In this document: piece after piece, positions 46,917-59,489 of the stretch | How the letters are laid out: each line of letters begins with the position of its first letter | How positions within the stretch are numbered: position 1 is the first letter of the stretch | Assembly: GCA_039654915.1 (NCBI GenBank) | Contig: CM077597.1 | Location: forward strand, 81,160,001-81,224,000 | DNA from: Aquilaria yunnanensis | Lineage: Eukaryota > Streptophyta > Magnoliopsida > Malvales > Thymelaeaceae | Reading direction: 5' to 3' | DNA length: 64,000 bases | The notes under the pieces: generated by a model | Told to the model about the DNA's origin: nothing | The model's input: the letters and a program-made list of their open reading frames with translations, nothing else | The model's database searches: none | Position numbers and translations under genes: made by a program

Positions 46917-49900
46917 TCCTCCCCTCCTTCAGAAATTTGGTCCTCCAAATTCTGACTTAATTCAGCATACAAACTTGGATATTGCCTTAGCATATCCTGC
47001 TCGGTCTCCCAAGTGGCCTCTTCCTCCCCATGGTTAGACCATAGTACCTTGACCATTGGGATCCGTTTGGTCCTTAGTTTCCGGACTTGTCGGTCAAGAA
47101 ACTTGATAGGATGTTCCTCATAACTTAGGTCCTCTCTCAAGGGAATAGTGGGCGGGGTTAACACTTGCCCAGGGTTCACAATGCACTTCCTTAAGGAACT
47201 CACATGAAACACATTATGAACATGGGCTAAACTTGGCGGTAAAGCCAACCGATAAGCCACTTTTCCTACCCTTTCGAGAACTTCAAAAGGACCAATAAAC
47301 CTTGGTGCCAACTTACCCCTTTGACCAAACCTAGCCACACCTTTCATAGGTGAGACTTTAAGGAGTACTCGGTCTCCTACCTCAAACTCTAAATCTTTTC
47401 TTCGCACATTGGCGTACTTAGCTTGCCGGTCTGAGGCAGCTTTGATCCTTGTTTGGATCAACTTAATCTTTGCCGTGGTCTCGGCAATGATTTCTGGACC
47501 AACAACTATTTCATCAGCTTTATCTGCCCAACAATGAGGGGTCACACACTTACGCCCATACAAAGCCTCGTAGGGCGCCATCTTAATAGCTTCTTGATAG
47601 CTATTATTATAAGCAAATTCAATCAAAGGCAGATGTTGGTCCCAATCCCCTTTGAAGTCCATCACACAACTTCGTAACATATCTTCCAAGGTTTGGATCA
47701 CCCGCTCAGTCTGCCCGTCAGTCTGAGGGTGATATGCAGTACTTAGGTTCACAGCAGAACCCATAGCCTTTTGAAAGGCACTCCAAAACCTTGAAACAAA
47801 ACGGGGATCTCTATCAGATACAATCTGATCAGGAATACCATGAAGTCTTACTACTTCTCGGATATACAACTGGGCTAATTTCTCCATGGTATAAGTGATT
47901 TTAATGGGGATAAAATGTGCAGATTTTGTTAACCTATCCACCACCACCCAAATGGAATCATGCTAACTTCTTGTGTTTGGCAACCCAACACAGAAGTCCA
48001 TGGTGATGGATCCCCATTTCCTTTCTGGGAGTGGTAAACTTTGCAACATTCCTGATGGCCTTTGGTGCTCTGCCTTCACCATTTGACAGGTGAGGCACTT
48101 AGACACATATTCATACATGTCTCTCTTAAACTTTGGCCACCAAAAATGAGTCCTAAGGTCATGGTACATCTTATTCACACCAGGGTGAACATTAAACTTA
48201 CTCGTATGTGCCTCCTGCAACACTTGTTGCCTTAATTCACTTGGCACATAGAGCCGGTCACCAAAATAAAGCAACCCATCCTTGTACTGAAATTCTTTCA
48301 GTACAGTACCATGCTTTTCCTCCCCAGAAATTCTTTTCAAGCTCGAATCACTTTCTTGAGCTTGCTTAACTCTAGTCAGCCATGCTGACTGAATTTCAAG
48401 GACCATAACTTGAGCCATTTCCCATTCTCTCCACAATTCATATAAAACTGTGAATTGCTCTGCACTAGGATCTTTTGAGGTTTGTGTTACTTGATCCTTG
48501 GAGAGAATTACCCCAGAATACTTACGGCTCAAGGCATCAGCAACCACGTTGCCTTTACCTGAACAATAGTCTATCGAGCAATCATAATCCTTGATATACT
48601 CGACCCATCTTCTCTGCCTCATGTTAAGATCCTTTTGGGTAAATAAGTACTTCAGACTTTTATGGTCTGTAAAGATCTTAAAGGACCTTCCCATAAGGTA
48701 GTGTCTCCAGAGCTTTAAAGCAAACACAACTGCTGCTAACTCAAGATCATGCACTGGGTAATTCAACTCGTTAGGCCTTAACTGCCTAGACCCATATGCA
48801 ATCACTTGCTTATCCTGCATCAACACACATCCTAATCCTGTCCCAGATGCATCGGTATAAACTACAAAAGTCTCATGCGGATCTGGTAGGATTAAAATGG
48901 GAGCAGAAATTAACCTGTTCTTAAGCTCCTGGAAACTCTCCTCACACTTAGGAGTCCAAATAAACTTCTGTGCCTTCTTTGTCAAGGCGGTCAATGACGA
49001 AGCTATTATAGAGAATTTTTCAATAAACCTTCGATAATAGCCTGCCAAACCCAAGAAACTCCTAACTTCAGTTACAGTTGTTGGGCGTTTCCACTCCACC
49101 ACTGCCTTTACCTTTTCTGGGTCCACACTTAATCCTTGAGCATTTATAATATGTCCAAGGAAAGGAATTTCACTTGCCCAGAACTGGCACTTAGATAGTT
49201 TGGCATAAAACTGATTACTCTTGAGTACTTGCAAAACTATCTCTAAATGTTTTTCATGCTCGTGGGGAGTCGGGGAATACACCAAAATATCATCAATAAA
49301 CACCTCAACAAACTGATCTAGGTAGGGCCTAAAAATCCGATTCATGGTATCCATGAAAACTGCCGGAGCATTAGTCACTCCAAACGGCATAACGGTATAC
49401 TCATAATGCCCATACCTAGTCCTGAATGCAGTCTTCGGGATATCCTCATCCCTAACTCTTATCTGGAAATATCCAGACCTTAGGTCTATTTTTGAAAAGA
49501 CCTTCGCCCCTCTTAATCTATCAAATAGATCATCAATTCTGGGCAATGGGTACTTATTCTTTACCGTTACTGCATTCAGTTTTCTATAGTCTATACACAA
49601 CCTTAAGGTTCCATCCTTTTTCTTTACAAACAACACTGGAGCACCCCACGGGGAAATACTTGGCCTAATAAAGCCTTTCTCAAGCAACTCTTCTAATTGC
49701 TTTTTCAGCTCATCCATTTCAGGCGCTGACATTCTATAAGGGGGTATGGAAATTGGTTCTGCCCCAGGCTGTAAATGTATGGAGAATTCAATCTCCCTTC
49801 TTGGAGGTAACCCTGGGAGGTCTACAGGAAAAACTTCTGGAAATAGATTGGCTACTTGAATTTCCTTGAGTTGCTCCTCGACCGCCACTCCGTTCAACGA

Positions 49901-51673
49901 GCAAGCGACCAACTCACTCGGAACGGGAATGGACTCCAATAACTTGAGGTGCAAACTCTTTACACTACTTGCCAAACCGCCTGTGCAAATTATACTTACC
50001 CCTGAGGCATCCTCAAGAGTGACCTTACAACCCGCACAGTCAATCTGGGCCTTAAACTTACTTAACCAATCCATTCCAAGGACAATATCATAAGGAATTG
50101 AGGCCAAGACCCAAAGGTCACTTAAAAATTTACTACCTCCTAATTCCAAAGGATATCCCACAACCATTTCATTGGTAAACACAAGGTTACTCCCCACTGA
50201 CTTAATGAACATCATTTCATCAAGCACAGTTCTATGCAAACCAAACTTAACAACCATGCCTAGAGTAATGACAGAAATAGTAGCACCAGTATCAAACAGA
50301 ATTCTAATACTACTATCCTGAACATTAAAGTTACCTTGCACAGCTGTAGGTTCTCTGGATACCTGGCTTGCCAGTGCAAAAACTCGTGGTGGCACAGGAG
50401 GAACTCTGATAAAAGTACTACCAGCACTACCAACTCCTGAGGCTCCCGGTCGTCCTTGACCTTGGTCTTGTCTAAGCCTTGGGCACTCCTTAGCCCAATG
50501 TCCTGGCTGACGACAATAATTGCAGAGATCGGTTCCAAGGGTACAAGGTTTGTTACCATGAAATCTCTGACACTTAGGACAACGGCCTTTTGCAGCTTTC
50601 TTGATTTTCTTGGAAGGTCCTTGATCACCTCCCACACTAGGCCTTTTATCCATTAACCTTGAATGTACTGGAACTCTCGGCTCAACGGCCTTTTCATTGG
50701 ATTTTGCTTCCATCAACTCCCTTTCCAACACTAAGGCTTTTTGGACAGCCTCATGATAGGTCCGAACTCCTATCACTGTCAGAAAACTCCTCAACTCCAC
50801 CCTAAGTCCACGAATGAACTTCTTTGCCTTTAGTTCATCTTTTCCGGCCAAATGAGGTGCATACCGAAAAAGAGAACTAAACTTCCTTTCATACTCATGA
50901 ACTGTTAGCCTTCCCTGGATTAGTTCATCAAACTCAATCCGCTTTTGATCCTGGGCGGCCTCACTATTGAATTCATTTCGAAACTCCTTCTCGAATTCAA
51001 TCCAATCAAGCTCCTTAGGCCTTTGCCCGATCCTCCCTTCATTATAAGCATCAAGCCTTTCCATGACATCCTTCCACCATAATGATGCCTTGCCTTCTAA
51101 AAAGAAAGGCACCAAATCCATCTTTACTTTGTCATCCAACTTCATGTTCTTGAAGATCTCATTAATCTGGTACAACCACCCTTCTGCCATATCAGGATCT
51201 CCTATGCCATTGAACTTGGGAGTGTTGATGTCCCGGCATAAGGAAACAAGTCCCATATGGTCTGGAATGACGGGTCTCCTCCGTCTCCTCCTTGGATGGA
51301 TGTCCTCCTCATCTTCCTCCTCACTGTCCTCTTCACTGTCCTCACTGGACTCCACTTGAACATGCTCATTACACGGTTCCTGACCTTGCACTTGCCCCTG
51401 GGGCGGGGGATTTCTCCCCTGACCTTGGTGCACCGTTGGGCCTTGGTGCACTTCGGCCCTTACCCCATTAAGGTCCTCCAAGGTCTCCCCCTGTACTGGA
51501 GGTTGAGCACGCTCTTCAAGCAAAATGGCCATGCCATGTAGCATCCGGTCCATTGACTCATTAAGTCTCCTCAACAAGGAAACCACCTCCCTCATATCTG
51601 ATCCACCAGGATCACTAGTTCCTGCACCGGAACCCTGAGCCTCAGCAGTAGTACCAGCCCGTGTGTTCACCAT
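46892..51673 (-). CDS. Gag-Pol polyprotein of the Tekay/Del-like element, one in-frame TAG in integrase
   Basis: Frame of about 1594 codons from MVNTRAG at 51673, preferred over an upstream ATG at 51733 because Gag of this clade typically begins so. Gag core ([14 protein letters not shown]); zinc knuckle [14 protein letters not shown] (about residue 380); protease FDTGAT (about 459); reverse transcriptase with [12 protein letters not shown] and the catalytic FIDDIL (about 790); RNase [11 protein letters not shown] (about 936); integrase HHCC region with [11 protein letters not shown]; then the DDE core: TMDFCVG, SDRDPRF and [15 protein letters not shown]-terminal [16 protein letters not shown] and a chromodomain-like [16 protein letters not shown] fit chromoviruses. 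The only lesion is TAG at 47963-47965 (codon 1237), between the first and second catalytic acids; the last 357 codons stay in frame. Confidence 0.95.
46917..46930 (-). other. Polypurine tract of the Tekay/Del-like element
   Basis: On the - strand, GAAGGAGGGGAGGA ends directly at the TGTGACAG start of the 3' LTR. Confidence 0.85.
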
Positions 51674-51793
51674 ACCTACAACCACAGCCAGAAGACCATA
51701 TCCAGAGCAACTTATAAGCAGTACTAACCACACTTAACACAAGAACACTTTGATCTTAGTTCACTTATTGCCTCTACTAGGAACATTAACCTC

Positions 51794-51805
51794 GCTCTGA
51801 TACCA
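51794..51805 (-). other. Primer binding site (initiator tRNA-Met) of the Tekay/Del-like element
   Basis: On the - strand TGGTATCAGAGC, complementary to the 3' end of plant initiator tRNA-Met, six bases after the 5' LTR. Standard for this clade. Confidence 0.95.
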
Positions 51806-51811
51806 ATTTTC

Positions 51812-54335
51812 TGTGACGGAACGGGGCCCAGTGCCCCTAATCTTGTAGGCTCTTAGGGATAATGAATCCCACTAGTTACAGTTGGCTAACTATTACTCGT
51901 CAATATAAATTAAAACAATTTATATGCAACTAGTTACTTAGCCTACTCAGAATAAGTTATGCATGCTTCTGACTTGGCAATGCAACCGAAATTTAAAAGT
52001 CTGGAATTAAACCATTGCTCGAGCATTTCATTAAAACATACTGAAAACGTACCAAGTCATTGAAATACTAGTTGCTTTAACTACAAGTAACAGTTTTGTG
52101 CATACATTTAACTCTAGCATGCACCCAAAAGTAACAAGATGGATTTACATCCTAATGTATCCCAATAGAGGCAACTTACTTAGTACACAAAGTACTATGT
52201 ACAAGAGACAAAATTACTACTAACTAAGATCATTTACTTGAGCCCACCTTGAGCTAAACCAAGCTTCAAGTGTAGCCCTTCACTAGACCTTGTTCTTGTG
52301 TACTCTTAGCCTCTACACTGTAAAGGCACAACTTGGTTAGCACATAACTTATACTGCAAGAAACTAGAATCACTAGGATTCTCAATAAAATACCTGCAAA
52401 ACAGAAAGCTTAGGCCTCAACTATCACTTCAGTGATTAGGCCCGGGATTAGATCCTGCACAATAAAACTAAGGGAATGAGTACTTAAAAGTACTCAGTAA
52501 GGATTCCCTTCTTAAATACCTGCAAAGAAATATGCAACAAATATGCAATATGGCAACCAAGCAATCAAACATGCAATTCAAACAACAAACAATCAACAAA
52601 ATGCCAGAAATGCAATGTATGGATGTATGGTATGGAATGCACACAACACATGCACTTGGGACTTTCTGCACTGAAGTGCCTTAATTCTTGCCGTGAGCTC
52701 AAACGGCTGAGGTACTTGAGATACTGGCCCTCGTATCCCGGACACTTTACCTCAATTAAGTCCCATCTACGGGTTCTAGAGTAGGTCGTCACCTATCTCA
52801 AACTTACCCGCCTTTACCCTTGATTTATTGTACAGGGTAGTCTTACTATGTGGTTTAACTAGTCAAACCCTCAAGGTTTAACTCAAAATACTACTAGTGG
52901 CTCACTTACCAAACCAAATGGCTTGGTTGGGATCGACTTAGGTTTTTCTCTCTATTGACCATATGTAATTGATACTCTATATGGCCAATAAAGAGTCTAA
53001 AAACCCACTTAATCCCCTTAATTTCCATTTAAAAACTTAAATACTATGAGTTACTTAGCCACCAAGTCACATTTCTTTTATACTTAACCACACAACTTGA
53101 CTACCTTCCAAATAACGCACAATTCCCGCCTTAGGAACGAATTCTAGACCCAACCGAGGCTATGGAACGTCTTAGAATAGCCTAGGGATAGAAACCGAGA
53201 GTCTAAGTTAATCTTAGGATGGCCGGAAATCGAGGCCAAATTGGCATTTGGCGACGCGGCGCCAAAGAGCAAATGCTTTTGGCGACGCGGCGCCGCCGAG
53301 TAAACGTTCTGTGTACAATTTCGCTTCTTGGCGCCGCGGCGCCAATTCACGGACGAATTGGCGACGCGTCGCCAATTCTGTTTTTCTGGGTTTATGCGAC
53401 AGCGTCGCTCTTGTACACAAACTACTCAAACTCTCTCATTTCTCATCCAAACTTAATGGGTCTTGTTTCTAATTCATCCCAACATACAAAGCTACAAAAC
53501 CATGCATTATTTGAGCTTAATTACTTGAACCCTTACCTCAATTTTAGCCACAAAGCCAGCAATGAAACACAAGCTTCCTAAGCTCAATTGAGCTTCCTTG
53601 AGTTCCAAGCCTAAAACCAACGAAATTTGGCACCCAAACCAATCAAACCAAGACCATTTCTAGCTCTAGAAACAACCTATAATCACACCAAATGATCTCA
53701 AGAAGCTTACCTACGAAATTGGATCCAAAACAAGCTTCCAAAGATCAAATGAAGCAAGAACACCTCAAACAAAGCTTGGTGATCTTTCCTAACACCTTGG
53801 GCACCCTTAATTCAATGGAATTTTGCAATAAAATGGAAGCTTGGGCTGTGATTTTGGGAGAGGAGAGGGAGCTACGAATTTTTTGGAACTTAGAACTAAT
53901 GGCTAAGGATGAAGGAACTTAGCTTATAAGCATTCAAAACAACTTTTCCCTCCCTTGCACTTTAGTCCTCAAACTTTCAAAAGCTTCAAATAGCTCACCA
54001 ACTCACACTCCAAACTCACTTTTCTTTGTTTTAAAAGGTACTAAAGAGCTTCCCAAACTTAATTTTCTTGAACACTTTAGCCACTTAAGTTCTAAATGGC
54101 TCAAAAAGAACACTTAGTGCCACAAGTTGTCAAAACTTACTAGGATGATTCTAAAAGCTAGAACAACTAATGGTCTTGACTTAACTATGCCAAATCACAC
54201 TTAGGAACTCACTTAACTTGATTAAGCTTATGTTACTTGCTTAACAAGGCGCTAATTTGAGGTACTTAATTTCATAAACACTTAATCAAAGTAAATAAAC
54301 ACTTACTTGATTAGTTGACTAGGAGAGCTGTCACA
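51812..54335 (-). repeat. 5' LTR of the Tekay/Del-like element
   Basis: 2524 bp, two differences from the 3' LTR. Same four palindrome-like 14-mers at 53250, 53281, 53330 and 53360. Confidence 0.97.
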
Positions 54336-55471
54336 ACGTGGACCTGGAATCAGCAACGAAAGGAACATATAGGGTTTTTTCATGCACATCAAAGGGGGCA
54401 AATTATACGGAGTAACGATCACAGGCTAACAAGAGTATTGTTTCCCAGATGGTCCAAAAGGCGTAAATCCATCGGCACACAGCCCCAATCTGACATTTCG
54501 TGCTTCTGAAGCAAACCATGGGTAGGTCTGATCAAAAGGTTTCCAAGCTTCACCATCTGATGGATGTTTTATAACACTTGGGACTTGTGTTTGCTCCTTA
54601 TGCCACCTCATCTGCTCTGCTGTTGACAGTGACGCAAATAAGCGTTGCAGACGAGGGCTTAGTGGTAAATAATGCATGGTTTTTCTCAATCGATCTTTAC
54701 CACGATCTCCTTTTTTTTGCTTATATCTCTCAGCACCACAGTACTTACAAATACTCACACTACTATCATTTTTCCAGAACAACATATAATCATTCACATA
54801 GATGTCAATCTTCTCGTGAGATAGACCCAACTATGAAACTAATTTATTAGTTTCATACCAATTTGATGGCATCTTACTATCTGTTGGTTGAGTCTCCTTC
54901 ATCAGTTGGGCAATGCCATTAAAACATGCTCGTGACATGTGATACTCAGACTTAAGGTTGAGAAGACGGACAACAGCAAATAACTCAGAATGATTTTCGC
55001 ACCCATCCCATAAAGGAGTTGATGCTGAATTCAAAAGATTAAAAAATTTTTTTGCACTTTCATTCGGCTCTGGAACATTGTCTTCCGGAATTTGTGAGTA
55101 ATTAGGGCCAATGGCATCTAAGACCACCCTTTCATATGGATTCGTCGAACATCCCTGGTCAAATTGATCAAAGCCACCCACACCCAGGTCAGTATCTGAT
55201 GCTTCATTAAATGGCTCACCATGAGCCGTCCAATTCAAGTAAAAAGGCTTAAACCCCCATTTGTACAGATGAACTCTGACCTCATCAGGCTCTTTAAACC
55301 GCAAATTCTTACATTTCTGACAAGGACAGCGAATGCATAACCCGCTCATAGTTTCAGGGTGAGAGACAGCAAATGATATAAATCTTCGACCCTGGACTCC
55401 CACTGTTGTGTGTAACCCGTTCGGCCAGGCAAGAAACGGTTACTGTACATCTAACTACGGGCGGATTCTAT

Positions 55472-56572
55472 TACAAACAAAATCTGTTTGTAATCCTAAA
55501 CCCATCAAGTAAATGGAAATGATATAGTTAGTGAAGTTTAATATTGAGTTAATAAAGATAACAAAAGGTTCAAGGATTGATACGTAATTAACTTAATAAA
55601 TTGTGAGATAAACAAAACCTAGAGAAAGTCTTTATAGTTTTCCTCTCTACAACAAGTAAGCCCCCAAACTTGCGGAACTGTCAACGCTAGACATAATTGC
55701 TATGGTTCTTATTATTACTCAAATTTAATTACTATGTGTATTATTGTACTTAATACTGTTATTTAAAAATTTATTATATATAATTAGTATTTTTATTTTT
55801 ATAAGTATCATAAAAATAATAATTATTATTATAATTGTTATTGTAATTTTGACACCGAATATGCTCAAAGTATCCATTTGGATGAGTATGCCCATTCTTT
55901 CATTTATATGTCTGGACATGTGGTGCTTTTGTATTACTCATGCCTTCCTGCGCCCTCAACTCCTCATTCTTTTCCATGGTGGAAACTAAGAATTAAAAGT
56001 GTGGTTACATATTTGTGCCAACAAGCACTTCAGGGCCAGACTATAATTTCAGGTTGATTGATTCTAGGCTTATAGTTCAAGCAGTTGATAGCCCCATTCC
56101 TTGTTGTGAGAGGAGCAATTGTAATGAATAAGCAAGTTTAGTTGAGTAATATTTGTAATGCTTACACCAAATATTCAATCAGTTGATTCCAGTTCTTTTG
56201 AATTTTTTTAATGTTATTTTTCTCTCTGTATTTTCTGGTAGTTCCACTATCTCGTCTACCAGTGCATGTTTTTTTTCCCCTCAGATTAGTTGCATTACAT
56301 TTCTTATGTTTTTTGCTCACTATTATCTTAAGTAATGGGTGATATTAAGTTAATGCGTGATGCTTGCAGCACCAATCTCTTCTCTTGGCATGGTACACAT
56401 GTACTAAAATGCTTCTCATGTATTGGGGGTTTAGATTTAGTATCATAACTTATTGGTCTTATTGTTCTTATTGGTCTTATTATTCTTATTATTAACGTAC
56501 GTAATTATTGTGTTTATATCCCGGATCTCAATTATTATTGTTCTTATTATCATTACTATAGCCATTATGCCT

Positions 56573-56610
<38 letters not shown>

Positions 56611-57827
56611 GTTGGTATTATTATTATAATTACTACTATTATTATTAATAGTATTATTATTATTTTTATTTTTATTATTTCGACGTAATATTATTGTGAC
56701 TATTATTATGACTATTGCTATTATTAAAATAATTTGGTAACAATAATTTTGTACCGTATTATTATTATACTAATCATTATCATTAATATTATTATTATTG
56801 TAATAATATTTTCCATATTATTCTTATTATTGCGCGTATTATTACATTATTATTTTCCTCATTCTTATTGTTCGTATGATTAAGGTAATTAATTATTACT
56901 TAGTTCAAAATTATAATTTTCTAACTTACTTCTACTACTACGTACTATTCTTAATTATTATTATTACTGTTATTATCTTTATATTATTGGGTACATATTA
57001 TAATAATAATAATAATTAGTATTAAAATTATTTTATTATTGTTACTATTACCCAACACTAAATCACTAAAACTAAAGCGTAAGTCAACTAATTACGATCT
57101 AAAGAATATAGGAAACCCTAAATTAAATAAACCATCTATATGGAAATTGACAATACCTATCTTCAATATAATAAAATACCATAAATATATTTCATCTTCA
57201 CATTTTGCATCACTACAATTACCCATAAATAAAAAATAAATAACACAACATAAATGCAAAAAACCCAACTAAAATAACAAGAGCAATGTAGAACCACAGT
57301 AATAATACTTAAATTATTTAATTACAATATAAATAATAAAATACAATACCTATCTTCAATATTGTTCATATTATTCTTATTATTAAGGGTTTTATTACAT
57401 TAAAAGATTTCTCATTGTTACTGATTTGCATATTCACGTATTTATAATCATTGACCATATCAAACTTAATTATTATTAAAAAGTTTCATTATTAGTATTT
57501 TCTTACTGACTTCAACTACTACGTACTATTAATAATAATAATAATTATTATTATTATTATTTTTATATTCTTGGCTGCATTTAATTAATACTAGTAGTAT
57601 TACTATGTGTATTATTGTAATTAATAGATTAATTATATCCATGATTATATATAAATAGTATTCCTTATTTTAGAAGAATGGTACATATCATAATTATTAT
57701 ACTGCTAACATTTATTATTATAATTATTATTATTATTATTATTATTAATATCATTATAATAATTAGCTCTTCTAGTACTAATAGTTGGATCAATTATTAT
57801 TATGATTATTATTATAATTTTTGGTGT

Positions 57828-57926
<99 letters not shown>

Positions 57927-59030
57927 GCTTCCCACGTACTATTTATATGACTATTATAACAAATATAACTCTTAAAATAATTTTTGGGAACCAATAATTA
58001 TTTTTTCTGTTACAATTATTATAATCATTACCGGGGATATTATTAATATTTTTCTAATATTGTTCATATTTTTATTTAAATTAACCATATTATTACATTA
58101 TTATCTTTCTCATTAATATTTTTCTTATTATTAATGAAAAAAAAATAATTTACCATATCCTACCTAATTATTATTATCTTCAATTCATTATTATTATTTT
58201 CTAATTTACTACTACTACGTACTATTCTTAATTACTATTATTACTAATTTTATTTTTAGAATATTGGGTAAATATTATTATTAATAACATAATCATTATT
58301 AATTAGTATTACACCATAACATAATATAACCATTTACACTAAATCAATCAAGTGTAACCATACCTAAACAGATTAGCATCAAAATATATAGACTTAATAA
58401 AGTTATACAATAATCTTTATCATAAATTCAAAATAACTAAACCTTTACCATAATAAAATACAACAAATAAATTTCATATTAATCTTTTTAATTTCCATCG
58501 CTAAAAATATGCACAAACAAAAATTAATTAACATAAATTATTTGGACAAAACCATAACTATATTGGAACAATAGACACAATACATACATTTTCATAGGAA
58601 CATAAAAACAGAAATATTTTTTTTTTTGCAGAAAACAACATTAACCGATCGATTTAATTCGGATTCGTTCAAAATAAATAAAACTAACCTCCAAGAACGG
58701 GTAAACCACAGGAATGAGGACAGGAACCCTTCAAAGGAATAGATTCGGGTTTGAACTAAAGAAAACGAGGGAAACAAAAGTAAAGAAACGAAGATTTTGG
58801 TTTATGTTGGCAAAATCAACTGAAAACGGAAAAAATTGAAGCCAATACCTTCACAATCGGACCAGATCTGTCCAATGGAGGAAAAAAAAAAGTTTTTCCC
58901 ACCTAACCCAGCTTCATCAACAACGATGGCAAGCAACCCAGCGGACGGCGTGTCACTTTCGTTTACACAGGCGTTCGACGAAACTGAAATGCTTGGAGGA
59001 AGAGGATGTGAATTTAAAACACAAAAAAAA
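55472..59030. other. 5' non-coding region of CACTA B
   Basis: AT-rich with ATT/AAT tracts (about 56574-56610, 57715-57745, 57828-57926). The last is an inverted pair, (AAT)n then (ATT)n, able to fold back on itself. A GC-richer block at 58840-59000 has a short frame (ATG 58836) of low confidence; it does not match the corresponding block of element A. Ile/Asn-rich frames are microsatellite translations. Confidence 0.55.
57828..57926. repeat. Inverted (AAT)n/(ATT)n microsatellite
   Basis: About 11 AAT units followed directly by about 20 ATT units. Confidence 0.95.
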
Positions 59031-59059
59031 AAATTTAAACGCACCGTTTCAATTAAAAG

Positions 59060-59486
59060 CTACCAACGGTTACACGTTGGTAACAAAAGGTCCAGCTTTC
59101 TGGCCCAATTCCACTTCCCAGGCCCACCAATGGCTGCACGTTGGAAACTCACCAACGGTCAAGCCCATTGGTATTTACCAACAGCTATGGCCGTTGGAAA
59201 GAGGCTTATATATAATTGCAAGCCGTTGGTAAGAAAAGCCCAATAAATGAAGCCCATCTCCAATACCAAGCCCACCAACGCGTGCAAGTTGGACAATTGA
59301 CCAACGGTCAAGCCCATTGGTATTTACCAACGGCTAGGCCATTGGAATAAAAGCTAAAAAAAATTTGTTCCTCTACCAACGCCTGCACGTTGGAAAAAAT
59401 TTACCAACTGTTCTCCTCGTTGGTATTTACCAACGGGTAAGCAGTTGGTAATAAAGCCGTTGGTAAATTGCTATTTTTTAGTAGTG
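59060..59486. repeat. 5' subterminal repeats of CACTA B
   Basis: TACCAACGG/CCGTTGGTA and TTGGAAA variants in both orientations, ending at the TIR TTTTTTAGTAGTG. Confidence 0.85.
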
Positions 59487-59489
59487 ACC

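Larger units (their letters stand above)
44393..54335 (-). mobile_element. Nearly intact Ty3/gypsy Tekay/Del-like retrotransposon (9943 bp)
   Basis: Two 2524-bp LTRs (44393-46916, 51812-54335) start TGTGACGG and end CTGTCACA on the + strand, i.e. TG...CA in both orientations. The 5-bp duplication ACGTG flanks it (44388-44392, 54336-54340). I found only two differences between the LTRs: 44593 A against 52012 C, and 45369 A against 52788 G. PBS, gag-pol and polypurine tract are all in place. The insertion is very recent and lies in the TNP2 gene of CACTA B. Confidence 0.97.
41910..55471 (-). pseudogene. TNP2-like CACTA transposase pseudogene (element B), split by a retrotransposon
   Basis: The N-terminal part lies at 55471-54341 and the rest at 44387-41910, interrupted by the Tekay/Del-like element. 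Domains as in element A: CPCQKCKNLRF; DYMLFWKNDSSVSICKYCG; then SCPICMGESKAFQLKYGRK and HNLDFMHIERNVFENIW within an open stretch of 358 codons (44228-43152); DUF4216-like blocks (43130-41910) with RYQKFDPFILASQADQVYY; and an acidic tail. The start codon of A is ATA here. Stops include one just after the start, one near 54425 (after GKQYSC) and two near 44290-44270. The frame is better kept than in A. Confidence 0.85.
39133..59486 (-). mobile_element. CACTA (En/Spm) element B with nested Tekay/Del-like retrotransposon
   Basis: Ends CACTACTAAAAATCTCG (left) and TTTTTTAGTAGTG (right); 3-bp duplication ACC at 39130-39132 and 59487-59489. Gene order is that of element A but on the - strand, so its 3' end faces the 3' end of A. 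Removing the retrotransposon leaves about 10.4 kb. Same family as A from the protein similarity of both genes. Confidence 0.9.

Noticed and set aside
47963..47965. TAG in the integrase as programmed stop-codon readthrough
   Set aside because: Elements of this clade normally use one uninterrupted gag-pol frame and the stop is inside the integrase core, so a simple mutation is more likely.
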